The notes beneath the pieces are model-generated. The model ran no database searches and had not been told where the DNA came from. It saw only the letters and a program-made list of their open reading frames with translations. Shown here in pieces: positions 1-6,321 of a stretch of DNA of 27,385 nucleotides. Source of the stretch: JAUWOY01 sp034431315 (GTDB taxonomy: Bacteria > Chloroflexota > Anaerolineae > VGOG01). Each line of letters opens with the position of its first letter. The first letter of the stretch is position 1. Location of the stretch: the NCBI GenBank assembly GCA_034431315.1, contig DAOUDK010000120.1, forward strand, positions 1 through 27,385, in the 5' to 3' direction. Both the position numbers and the translations under genes were made by a program.

Positions 1-2
1 AT

Positions 3-263
3 ATGCGCCCGGAGTACGATTTTACAGGCGGGGTGCGTGGCAAGCACTACAAGGTCTTGCGCGAAGAAGGCTGTATCATTCGGATTTACAATGATAATGG
101 TACAGTAACAGAGCGTCGCGTCGCAGGTGAAAGGACGGTAATACTTGAGCCGGATGTGTATGAGTATTTTCCGAACTCACAAGCCGTCAATCAGGCATTG
201 CGCACGTTAATCTCACTTGTACCGGAAGAACGCCTGGCCACGGCAGTGGGAAGTATCGAGTAA
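3..263 (+). CDS. small antitoxin-like protein
   Basis: This 86-residue protein opens with M-R-P-E-Y-D-F-x-G-G-V-R-G-K-H-Y and ends with a segment of the form LEPDVYEYFPNSQAVNQALR. I know this layout from small proteins that often sit beside PIN- or RelE-type toxins in cyanobacteria and Chloroflexota, so antitoxin is the best guess, by pattern only. No toxin gene is visible; a partner could lie upstream, outside the window. A 15-20 residue stretch around positions 25-45 (IRIYNDNGTVTERR) looks inserted relative to the short forms I remember. The ATG is only three bases from the window edge, so a longer upstream start cannot be excluded and the ribosome binding site is not visible. Confidence 0.6.
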   Translation: MRPEYDFTGGVRGKHYKVLREEGCIIRIYNDNGTVTERRVAGERTVILEPDVYEYFPNSQAVNQALRTLISLVPEERLATAVGSIE

Positions 264-300
264 GCGCAAATCGTGAGTTCCAACTCATTCCATACATACC

Positions 301-399
301 ATCTTGCCTAACTGACCATCTTGCGCTATACTTCAGATAGCTAAGACAACATCCCTGCCCCGCGCCCTAAACACGCCCCGCGGCAGCCAACTATCTTGG
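301..399 (+). repeat. promoter-bearing direct repeat, copy 1
   Basis: About 100 bp upstream of the MFS gene is repeated, with scattered substitutions, at 1633-1730 just downstream of the same gene. Shared blocks include ACTGACCATCTTGCGCTATA, GACAACATCC, TGCCCCG, CCCTAAACACGCC and CGGC(A/G)GCCAAC. The repeat carries a sigma-70-like promoter and ends at the start region of the following gene in both copies, so it looks like a duplicated 5' regulatory segment. Confidence 0.85.
304..332 (+). promoter_or_regulatory. sigma-70-like promoter of the MFS gene
   Basis: A -35 element TTGCCT (304-309) and a -10 element TATACT (327-332) are separated by exactly 17 bp. The start codon of the MFS gene lies about 75 bp downstream at 409, preceded by GGAGG at 397-401. 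The same -35/-10 pair with the same spacing is preserved in the second repeat copy, which supports function. Confidence 0.65.
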
Positions 400-408
400 A
401 GGTGCGCA

Positions 409-1584
409 ATGGAAAACCGCTGGCTCATTCTCGCCGTGCTGTTCGTCGTGCGAACCGCGATGGGGTTCCAGTATCAATCTGTTGGATCGGTCTCCTCCTT
501 TCTGGTGGAAGACCTGAGCATAGATTACGCGCAACTGGGGGCGCTTATCGGCCTCTATCAGTTGCCAGGTATCGCCCTTGCCTTCCCTGGGGGACTCCTG
601 GGCAAACGGTTCGGCGACAAGCGCGTTGTTGTGACGGCGCTGGGGCTGATGGCGATCGGGGGGCTCGTGATGGGCGCTAGCGACTCGTACACTCTGGCAA
701 CTGCCGGACGCTTGCTGGGCGGTGTGGGTGGGGTATTGCTCGATGTTCTGTTGATCAAAATGGTTGCCGATTGGTTCGCCGGGCGGGAGATCGTCACGGC
801 GATGGCGATCCTGGTGAGTAGCTGGCCCCTTGGCATAAGTCTCGGCCTCGTTTCCTTAGGCCCGCTTGCCACCGCCTGGTCCTGGCCTCAGGTGATGCGT
901 CTGACAGCGTTGGTGTGCACCGTTGCCCTCGCGCTGGTGGTCATTGTCTATCGCACTCCACCGTCAGTGGGCAGCGATCAAGAGTCCCAATCGAAAGGGC
1001 TCAACCTTTCCCGGCGGGAAGTAGGGTTGGTTGTGCTGGCCGGCCTCATCTGGATGCTATTCAACGTCGGCTTTGTGAGTCTACCCAGTTTCGCGCCGGA
1101 ATTCCTGACCACGACCGGGTACACAATGGCCGAGGCAAGCTCACTGGTCAGTGTGGTGACCTGGATCGTCATTCCCGCCGTCCAGTTGGGTGGGTACATT
1201 GCCGAGCGGGTCGGGCGACCGAACCTCATCTTGGTGACCTGCTTCATCGGGATTGGATTAGCGATCTGCCTGCTACCCTATTGGCAGCACCCGCTCGCCC
1301 TGTTCGTCGCGCTGGGGCTGCTCTTTGGCCCCCCTGCCGGAATCATCATGGCATTGCCAGCGAAGGTTCTGCGCCCGGAAAATCGAGCGCCTGGAATGGG
1401 TATCTTCACTACCTGTTCCTATGCCGGGGGGGCAGCACTGCCCGCGCTTGCAGGCCTCTCACGCGACCTGACTGGCAATCCTGCAGCCCCACTTCTGTTC
1501 GGCGGGGCGTCCCTCTTCATAGCGATTATCATCCTGGGGCTGTTCCGCACCTTCCAGAGGCGCGGCATCGGTATGACGTCCTGA
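409..1584 (+). CDS. MFS transporter
   Basis: A 391-residue, very hydrophobic protein with about twelve predicted membrane segments in two halves, the usual size for the major facilitator superfamily. Between the second and third segments is a motif A-like loop, GKRFGDKRV, at about residues 66-74. A basic, polar central loop (about 182-202, SVGSDQESQSKGLNLSRREV) separates the halves. The start at 409 has GGAGG eight bases upstream. The substrate cannot be read from sequence; the overall look is of small-organic-anion or drug:H+ transporters. The gene stands alone: it has its own promoter, and the flanking repeats make it resemble a cassette rather than an operon member. Confidence 0.88.
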   Translation: MENRWLILAVLFVVRTAMGFQYQSVGSVSSFLVEDLSIDYAQLGALIGLYQLPGIALAFPGGLLGKRFGDKRVVVTALGLMAIGGLVMGASDSYTLATAGRLLGGVGGVLLDVLLIKMVADWFAGREIVTAMAILVSSWPLGISLGLVSLGPLATAWSWPQVMRLTALVCTVALALVVIVYRTPPSVGSDQESQSKGLNLSRREVGLVVLAGLIWMLFNVGFVSLPSFAPEFLTTTGYTMAEASSLVSVVTWIVIPAVQLGGYIAERVGRPNLILVTCFIGIGLAICLLPYWQHPLALFVALGLLFGPPAGIIMALPAKVLRPENRAPGMGIFTTCSYAGGAALPALAGLSRDLTGNPAAPLLFGGASLFIAIIILGLFRTFQRRGIGMTS

Positions 1585-1632
1585 TGGCACGAACGTTGAG
1601 AAGAGGAGCCTGTGACCAAACCAGGGCACATC

Positions 1633-1730
1633 TTCTTGCCCAACTGACCATCTTGCGCTATACTTGAGGTGGCTGAGACAACATCCGTGCCCCGTCCCCT
1701 AAACACGCCACGCGGCGGCCAACCATCCTG
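1633..1730 (+). repeat. promoter-bearing direct repeat, copy 2
   Basis: Second copy of the 301-399 repeat. It retains TTGCCC (1636-1641), a 17 bp spacer and TATACT (1659-1664), and then runs to the start of the HsdR-HsdS fusion remnant at 1731/1746. In copy 1 the end of the repeat carries the MFS ribosome binding site; here that position reads CATCCTGATGG. Confidence 0.85.
1636..1664 (+). promoter_or_regulatory. sigma-70-like promoter in repeat copy 2
   Basis: TTGCCC and TATACT with 17 bp spacing, identical in layout to the promoter at 304-332. It would transcribe the truncated restriction remnant starting at 1731/1746. It may have been the promoter of the lost type I R-M operon. Confidence 0.55.
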
Positions 1731-1937
1731 ATGGAACAACGGCTCGTGAACAAAAAGCACCTGACCGAACAGGAAATCCGCACCCGCTACATCACTTCCG
1801 CCATCCGCGGCGCGGGATGGCCGTACAGCCATATCCGCGAGGCGCTGTTGGCCCTGTGCGACGCGCTGGCGGCGGAGGTCGCGGCGGCGGAGGAGGTTCG
1901 CGCGCGGTTGCTCCAGGCGGTGCTGAACGGAGGGTAG
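1731..1937 (+). pseudogene. HsdR N-terminus fused to HsdS C-terminus (deletion scar)
   Basis: The 68-residue frame is a chimera. Residues 6 to about 36 (VNKKHLTEQEIRTRYITSAI.. AGW ..IRE) match the very start of type I restriction R subunits, whose usual form is N-K-K-x-L-T-E-x-E-I-x-T-x-x-I-T-P-A-I-x-x-A-G-W. From about residue 37 the text switches to A-L-L-A-L-C-D-A-L-A-A-E followed by a charged helix and LLQAVL-x-G-G-stop, which is how type I specificity (S) subunits end. The simplest reading is a deletion joining codon ~35 of hsdR to the last ~30 codons of hsdS and removing everything between. The original start was probably the GTG at 1746. It is not expected to have enzymatic activity. 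Recognition is from memory of the families. Confidence 0.7.
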
Positions 1938-2012
1938 ATGGGGGCCGATCAGCTAATAATCCCACAGTCAAGAAGAGCATCTCAGGCCTTGGGAGTGTAA
2001 CCAGCCTGGGCA

Positions 2013-2132
2013 ATCGCTGAGGACGGCGTCGCCAAAGTCAAGGCGCTGCTGGCCCTGTGCGACGCGCTGGCGGCGGAGGCCCGGGCGCGGCGGCGGGCTA
2101 CGCCGTTTGACGCAAATTCAAGACGCGCTTGA
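2013..2132 (+). pseudogene. second HsdS C-terminal fragment
   Basis: An open stretch without a start codon reads V-A-K-V-K-A-L-L-A-L-C-D-A-L-A-A-E followed by an arginine-rich end and TGA at 2130-2132. V-A-K-V-x-x-L-(L/M)-A-L-C-D-x-L is the conserved helix that follows each target recognition domain in type I S subunits. At DNA level 2043-2079 repeats 1842-1878 with one mismatch in 37 bases. It is a second remnant of the same lost system, either from another hsdS or from an internal repeat of one. Confidence 0.65.
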
Positions 2133-2211
2133 GTGGCATAAGCGGGCCTGAGCAAGTGGCGGCTGCCAATCTACTAACTCAATGAGCAGGCACCAAATAG
2201 GAAGGTGGAAT

Positions 2212-3330
2212 ATGGCAATAAGCACAAAACTCCGATATGCAGAACTTGATGAGCTTTACCTTGATCCAATGAACCCCCGGCTAGGCCGGAGCAACACGGG
2301 GCGGGACGTTCCACAGGACAAAGTCCTCGAACTTATGAAGGACTTCACTCTTGACGAACTTGCCATTTCTTTTCTAGAGGGAGGTGGCTTTTGGACGCAC
2401 GAGGCTTTGCTGGCTACCGAGGAGGAGTTGTATGGTGAGTCCCGCCTTGTGGTTGTTGAGGGAAACCGCCGACTTGCCGCACTGAAATACCTCCGCAATG
2501 CCTACAATGGCAAGCCGGCTTCTCGCAAGTGGCAAAAGATTGCTCGAATTGTTGAGCCTCCGCCAGATTTGTTCACCAAGATTCCCTACTTTAGAATCGA
2601 TTCTCGGGAGGAAATCGAGGCTTTTCTGGGATTCCGCCATGTTACTGGCATCAAGCAATGGGATCCTGCCGAAAAGGCAGAGTTCATCGCTAGGCTGATC
2701 GACGAGCGGGGAATGAGTTATGTAGAAGTTATGCAAAGGATCGGGAGCAAGACCCCAGTTGTTCGCCGACACTACATCGCTTATCGCTTGCTGCTGCAGG
2801 TTGAGGGCTCCGTTGAGAGCTTTTCAAGTGAAGACGCCGAAGGACGCTTCAGCGTTATGTCTCTCTCTCTGCGTACACAGGGGGTGCAAAAGCACCTTCA
2901 AATTGACATTATGGCCGACCCTGATATGGCGAAAGTGCCTGTGCCAAAGAGCCGCTTAGATGCCCTAGCTAACTTTGCACTGTGGCTATTCGGTAGCAGT
3001 AGCGAGAAACGCCCCCCGCTGTTCACCGATTCGCGACGGGTGGATGACTTTGGCCGCATTCTTGAAAGCCAAGAGGCTGTTGAGTACCTTGAGCGCACAG
3101 AGAGGCCAAGATTCGAAGTTGCCCTCCAACTAGCTGGTGGAGATGAGCCGGAGATTGTCAGGCTTCTCAACGGAGCGGCAGATAACATCGAGTTGTCTTT
3201 GACCCGTGTGCACCTTCACAAGAGGTCTAAGAAAATCAAGCTCGCAGTCGAGAGGGTAGGAGCCGACGCTAAGCAGTTGCTGAATATCTTCCCAAAGATC
3301 CGCGAAAAGCTGGAAAAGGAGGAAGAGTAA
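2212..3330 (+). CDS. ParB/sulfiredoxin-fold protein of a defense-type island
   Basis: 372 residues from the preferred ATG at 2212, which follows GGAAGGTGG (2200-2208); an in-frame ATG at 2182 lacks such a site. The N-terminal third resembles the ParB/Srx fold: LDELYLDPMNPRLG at about 12-25 (the 'DP-x-NPR' box) and VVVEGNRRLAALK at about 80-92, the E-G-x-R-R-x-x-A box used for nucleotide binding in ParB and Srx proteins. The middle (about 130-200) has a possible helix-turn-helix around SYVEVMQRIGSK. The C-terminal half is unassigned and ends in a Lys/Glu-rich helix. It is not next to parA and is not a chromosome partition locus. It heads a run of four same-strand genes including a nuclease and a DNA methyltransferase, and its stop overlaps the next start (TAATG). 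A role as a DNA-binding or NTP-dependent partner of that system is inferred. Confidence 0.75.
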   Translation: MAISTKLRYAELDELYLDPMNPRLGRSNTGRDVPQDKVLELMKDFTLDELAISFLEGGGFWTHEALLATEEELYGESRLVVVEGNRRLAALKYLRNAYNGKPASRKWQKIARIVEPPPDLFTKIPYFRIDSREEIEAFLGFRHVTGIKQWDPAEKAEFIARLIDERGMSYVEVMQRIGSKTPVVRRHYIAYRLLLQVEGSVESFSSEDAEGRFSVMSLSLRTQGVQKHLQIDIMADPDMAKVPVPKSRLDALANFALWLFGSSSEKRPPLFTDSRRVDDFGRILESQEAVEYLERTERPRFEVALQLAGGDEPEIVRLLNGAADNIELSLTRVHLHKRSKKIKLAVERVGADAKQLLNIFPKIREKLEKEEE

Positions 3331-4262
3331 TGCTTGCGCTTCCGACCAAAGGCATCTCTCGTTCGATTGCTAAGCACAATGTGAAACTCGATGTGTTCAG
3401 TGACTGGATAGAAGGAAGCATTTTGTTCTCTCAAGAAGAACTTTCTTCGACAGATGTTATTGATGTTCTACTTGAAGGGTTGATATATGACGACCAGGGT
3501 TTCGCAGCGGAGATCGTTGCAGACGCCTGGGCTGAACTGCAGCGTCGGCAAGCCCGGATCAGTACGGGAACCCCATTTTCGGTTGAGCACCGCAGGATCA
3601 AAAGGCTAAGATCTTGGCAAGATGCACCTGGTCACAGCTTTTGCGTGCTTCTCGCACTATCTACATGGTATAGGGGCTGGGCCAGGCAGTTTGGAAGTGA
3701 CTACACCGAGCAAGGCGAGCTATTCGAACTGTTGACGAAAGAGTCGCTTGAGTGGCAGTTCTCTGACTGGCAAATCTACCATACTGGCTGGTCTCGGACA
3801 AGTGCTGTCAAGCTTGCCGAAGTCGTTAGTGATGTCGCAGATAGACTAGGAGAGGCCCCAGGGCAAATGGAGCCCTGGGCTAATCCGAATGCGAACGAAG
3901 CTGGGCTCGATCTGCTGTGCTACCGACCATTTCCTGACAGTCGAGTGGGGATTCCAGTGTACCTGATGCAGTGCGCAAGTGGCAGCGACTGGGATGAGAA
4001 ATTAGACACACCGAAACTGAAGATTTGGACGAAGGTTATCCAGTTTGCAGCTACACCCAGAAAAGCATTCGCCACTCCGTTTGCGTTCCTAGATGATACC
4101 TTTGCGAATGTCTGCAATCTTGTCGACGGAATGCTGCTGGACAGGTACAGGCTGCTTGCTGCTTGTCAGCACAGCGAGAACTGGGTGTCCCCATCACTAA
4201 GGGACCGCATCATCGCTTGGGCGGAGCCAAGAGTCGCAGCGCTCCCGCGTGGGGACGAGTGA
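3330..4262 (+). CDS. uncharacterised protein, possible PD-(D/E)xK-type nuclease
   Basis: A 310-residue protein I cannot name. Its ATG shares one base with the upstream stop (TAATG), so it is translationally coupled to the ParB-like gene. Three features recall the restriction endonuclease fold. A G-E-L-F-E-L-L helix start at 129-135 is like the FE-L opening of Mrr-type domains. NEAGLDLL at 189-196 contains an acidic residue (D194) in the position of the catalytic Asp. A hydrophobic strand leads into Q-C-A-S-G at 214-218, where (D/E)-x-K is normally found. The last element lacks the lysine, so this is a variant or inactive core at best. The N-terminal ~120 residues are helical and Trp-rich. Placement between a ParB-like protein and a Vsr/methyltransferase pair argues for a defense role. 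Function is not established. Confidence 0.65.
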   Translation: MLALPTKGISRSIAKHNVKLDVFSDWIEGSILFSQEELSSTDVIDVLLEGLIYDDQGFAAEIVADAWAELQRRQARISTGTPFSVEHRRIKRLRSWQDAPGHSFCVLLALSTWYRGWARQFGSDYTEQGELFELLTKESLEWQFSDWQIYHTGWSRTSAVKLAEVVSDVADRLGEAPGQMEPWANPNANEAGLDLLCYRPFPDSRVGIPVYLMQCASGSDWDEKLDTPKLKIWTKVIQFAATPRKAFATPFAFLDDTFANVCNLVDGMLLDRYRLLAACQHSENWVSPSLRDRIIAWAEPRVAALPRGDE

Positions 4263-4294
4263 CGGCTATGCTCACCTATGAGGTAGCCTAGTCT

Positions 4295-4412
4295 ATGAGA
4301 TTCGCCGACCTTTTTGCTGGCCCTGGGCGGGTTTCACCTCGCAGCGGCAGCGCTTGGTGCAGAGTGCGTGTTTGCTTGCGAGGTTGACCCAGAGGCTCAA
4401 AGAGTAGAATAA
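4295..4412 (+). pseudogene. frameshifted N-terminal fragment of a C5-cytosine DNA methyltransferase
   Basis: Starting at ATG 4295 the sequence reads MRFADLFAG, then requires a shift of one base to continue as LGGFHLAAAALG and then AECVFACEVDPEAQ, ending at TAA 4410-4412. This is methyltransferase motif I (D-L-F-A-G-L-G-G-F) followed by the motif II acidic residue, closely parallel to the intact gene at 4965 (MRFVDLFAGLGGFHVALRRL). The shift is explained by one extra C in the CCC run at 4321-4323. Everything after the first ~38 codons is gone. The next 70 bases hold a possible protein-end scrap (L-S-T-W-I-E-Q-R-L-A-D-L-E-G-stop) that I cannot assign. It appears to be the stump of an earlier or duplicated methyltransferase in the same island. 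Confidence 0.75.
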
Positions 4413-4480
4413 GGCTGAGTTCCCGGCAGGAGTTGAGCACGTGGATAGAACAGCGCTTGGCTGACTTGGAAGGTTGATTC

Positions 4481-4948
4481 ATGGTAAAGTCTCCTTCTTT
4501 CACCAATCTAAAGCCGGCGTCGGAAGCAAGCTCGCAGGCAAAGCGTCACAACCGGCGCACTGACACTCAACATGAAAAGATGCTGCGACGTGAATTGTGG
4601 CGGATGGGCTTGAGATACCGGAAGAATGTGAAAACACTGCCTGGCAAGCCTGATATTGTTTTTGGCCGTGCACGCGTGGCGGTTTTTTGTGATGGCGACT
4701 TTTGGCATGGTCGCAACTGGAAAGAGCTTGAATCGAAGCTCCGTCAGGGAACGAATGCGGAATACTGGCTAGCAAAGATAGAGAGTAATATTGAGCGAGA
4801 CAGATTGAACACCGCCTTGCTAGAAGCAGATGGCTGGAGCGTTCTCAGACTTTGGGAGACGGATATTAAGCGAGACCCGCAAGCCACAGCAGAATTGGTC
4901 AAAAAAGTAGTGATTGAGCGTTACAAAGTGCGTAAACGTGTAAGCTGA
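4481..4948 (+). CDS. vsr: Vsr-family (very short patch repair-like) endonuclease, zinc-less variant
   Basis: 155 residues with the Vsr order of motifs: LPGKPDIVF at 53-61 (catalytic Asp58), VAVFCDGDFWHGRNW at 66-80, YWLAKIESNIERD at 95-107 and WSVLRLWE at 119-126. In the family the enzyme nicks 5' of a T:G mismatch made by deamination of 5-methylcytosine, and partners a C5 methyltransferase; here that gene follows after 16 bases. Compared with E. coli Vsr as I remember it, the TH-G-C-FWH segment reads C70-D71-G-D73-F-W-H76, and the zinc ligands C66, H71, C73 and C117 correspond to D73, R78, W80 and T127. The zinc site is therefore missing, while the general-base His (H76) and the E-R-D motif remain. 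A restriction-type rather than repair role is possible. The start at 4481 follows GGAAGG at 4470-4475. Confidence 0.85.
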   Translation: MVKSPSFTNLKPASEASSQAKRHNRRTDTQHEKMLRRELWRMGLRYRKNVKTLPGKPDIVFGRARVAVFCDGDFWHGRNWKELESKLRQGTNAEYWLAKIESNIERDRLNTALLEADGWSVLRLWETDIKRDPQATAELVKKVVIERYKVRKRVS

Positions 4949-4964
4949 GGAGGGCTGTATTTAG

Positions 4965-6308
4965 ATGAGGTTTGTTGATCTTTTCGCTGGTCTTGGTGGC
5001 TTTCATGTGGCGCTAAGACGGCTCGGCCATGAGTGCGTTTTCGCTTCCGAGATCAATGGGGAGCTTCGCTCACTCTACCTTGAGAACTTTCCTGAAGTAG
5101 AGAGAAAGACCTTCGGGGATATATGCCAATGCAGAGACGAAGTACCAGCGCATGAGATTCTGTGTGCTGGCTTTCCCTGTCAACCTTTCTCGAAATCAGG
5201 CTCTCAACTAGGGATGAACGACAAGGAACAGGGAACCCTGTTCGACGAGATAGTGTACGTTTTGGCAAAGTGTCGCCCTCAATACTTGATTCTGGAAAAC
5301 GTAGGAAACTTTGAGCGACATGACGAAGGCCGAACCTGGCGAATTGTTCGGGAAGAACTAGAAGCTCTAGACTATGACGTGCGTGGAACTGAGCATATCG
5401 CCAGTGGTGGTCTAGGGCTGATTTCACCGCACCATTTTGGGTTCCCCCACTCACGCGAGAGGTTCTTCATCATCGCAGAGCAAGAGAAACTCCTTGAGAA
5501 CCCATTCCCTCCTACAAACCGGAAGTGCGTAACCAGCCTGAGCACCATCGTTCAGCCTGCAGCAGAATTGACTGAGCAAGATTTCTTAGAGACTCGCCTT
5601 TCCAAGAGCCAGCGCGAATGCATAGAGCATTGGAATCTCTTTTTGTCACGACTCCCAGAAGAAGTGCTCCTTCCATCTTTCCCAATCTGGGGAGATGAGA
5701 TAGATGCTGCTTATCCTTTTGCAGACTATGCTCCTCATGTAGCACCAATTGAGGAACTAAAGCGGTCTCTTAACAGTAATCATTCAATAGCATCTCTTTC
5801 ACGCGAAGAACTGCTGCAACTGCTGCCCAGTTACGCTAGAGCTAAAGAAGCCGAATTCCCAAAGTGGAAGATCAACTTCATCCGTAAGAACCGAGAGTGG
5901 TTTCAGGAACAACGAGAATATCTCCCCCAAGAATGGGTTGAAAAGCTTTGGCGCTTTCCCCCGTCGTTACGTAAGCTCGAATGGAATTGCCAAGGGGAAG
6001 AAAGGAACTTGTGGAAACATGTGCTTCAGTTCCGGCCATCTGGCCTAAGGGTCAAACGATATTCTTCCTCACCTTCATTGGTGGCTATGACAAGCACTCA
6101 GATCCCAATACTCGGGCCAGAACAAAGATTCCTAACCCGAATTGAGGGACTAAGACTGCAAGGCTTTCCAGATCACCACAAGCTGCCAAAATCTAGAGTA
6201 AGAACATTCAAGGCACTAGGTAACGCAGTTCATGTTGGAGTGGTAGAGGCAATTGCCAAACAGTTGCTTGCAACCACACCCAATGTCAAAAACACCCGAG
6301 ATGGGTGA
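4965..6308 (+). CDS. dcm: DNA (cytosine-5-)-methyltransferase
   Basis: 447 residues with the C5 methyltransferase motifs in order: motif I DLFAGLGGF (5-13, SAM binding), motif II acidic residue in FASEIN (27-32), motif IV GFPCQPFSKSGSQ (69-81) with catalytic Cys72, motif VI ENV (111-113), a motif VIII variant FGFPHSRERFF around 157-167, a long target recognition region (about 185-390), motif IX with EGLRLQGFP, and motif X ALGNAVHVGVVEAIAKQL near the C-terminus. It transfers a methyl group to cytosine C5 in a sequence-specific site; the site cannot be read from sequence. AGGAGG at 4948-4953 is the ribosome binding site. It is the last gene of the island, and base composition jumps to much higher GC immediately after its stop, marking an insertion boundary. 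Confidence 0.93.
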   Translation: MRFVDLFAGLGGFHVALRRLGHECVFASEINGELRSLYLENFPEVERKTFGDICQCRDEVPAHEILCAGFPCQPFSKSGSQLGMNDKEQGTLFDEIVYVLAKCRPQYLILENVGNFERHDEGRTWRIVREELEALDYDVRGTEHIASGGLGLISPHHFGFPHSRERFFIIAEQEKLLENPFPPTNRKCVTSLSTIVQPAAELTEQDFLETRLSKSQRECIEHWNLFLSRLPEEVLLPSFPIWGDEIDAAYPFADYAPHVAPIEELKRSLNSNHSIASLSREELLQLLPSYARAKEAEFPKWKINFIRKNREWFQEQREYLPQEWVEKLWRFPPSLRKLEWNCQGEERNLWKHVLQFRPSGLRVKRYSSSPSLVAMTSTQIPILGPEQRFLTRIEGLRLQGFPDHHKLPKSRVRTFKALGNAVHVGVVEAIAKQLLATTPNVKNTRDG

Positions 6309-6321
6309 AAGGAGAACCACC

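Noticed and set aside
1792..2020. Forward and reverse open frames overlapping the HsdR-HsdS scar
   Set aside because: They are Arg/Gly/Pro-rich alternate-frame readings of the GCG-rich HsdS helix repeat; only the 1731-1937 frame and the 2013-2132 fragment show family similarity.
2212..3330. Chromosome or plasmid partition (parB) locus
   Set aside because: Only the Srx/ParB N-terminal fold is recognisable; there is no parA neighbour and no parS-like site in the flanks, and the gene is coupled to a defense-type gene.
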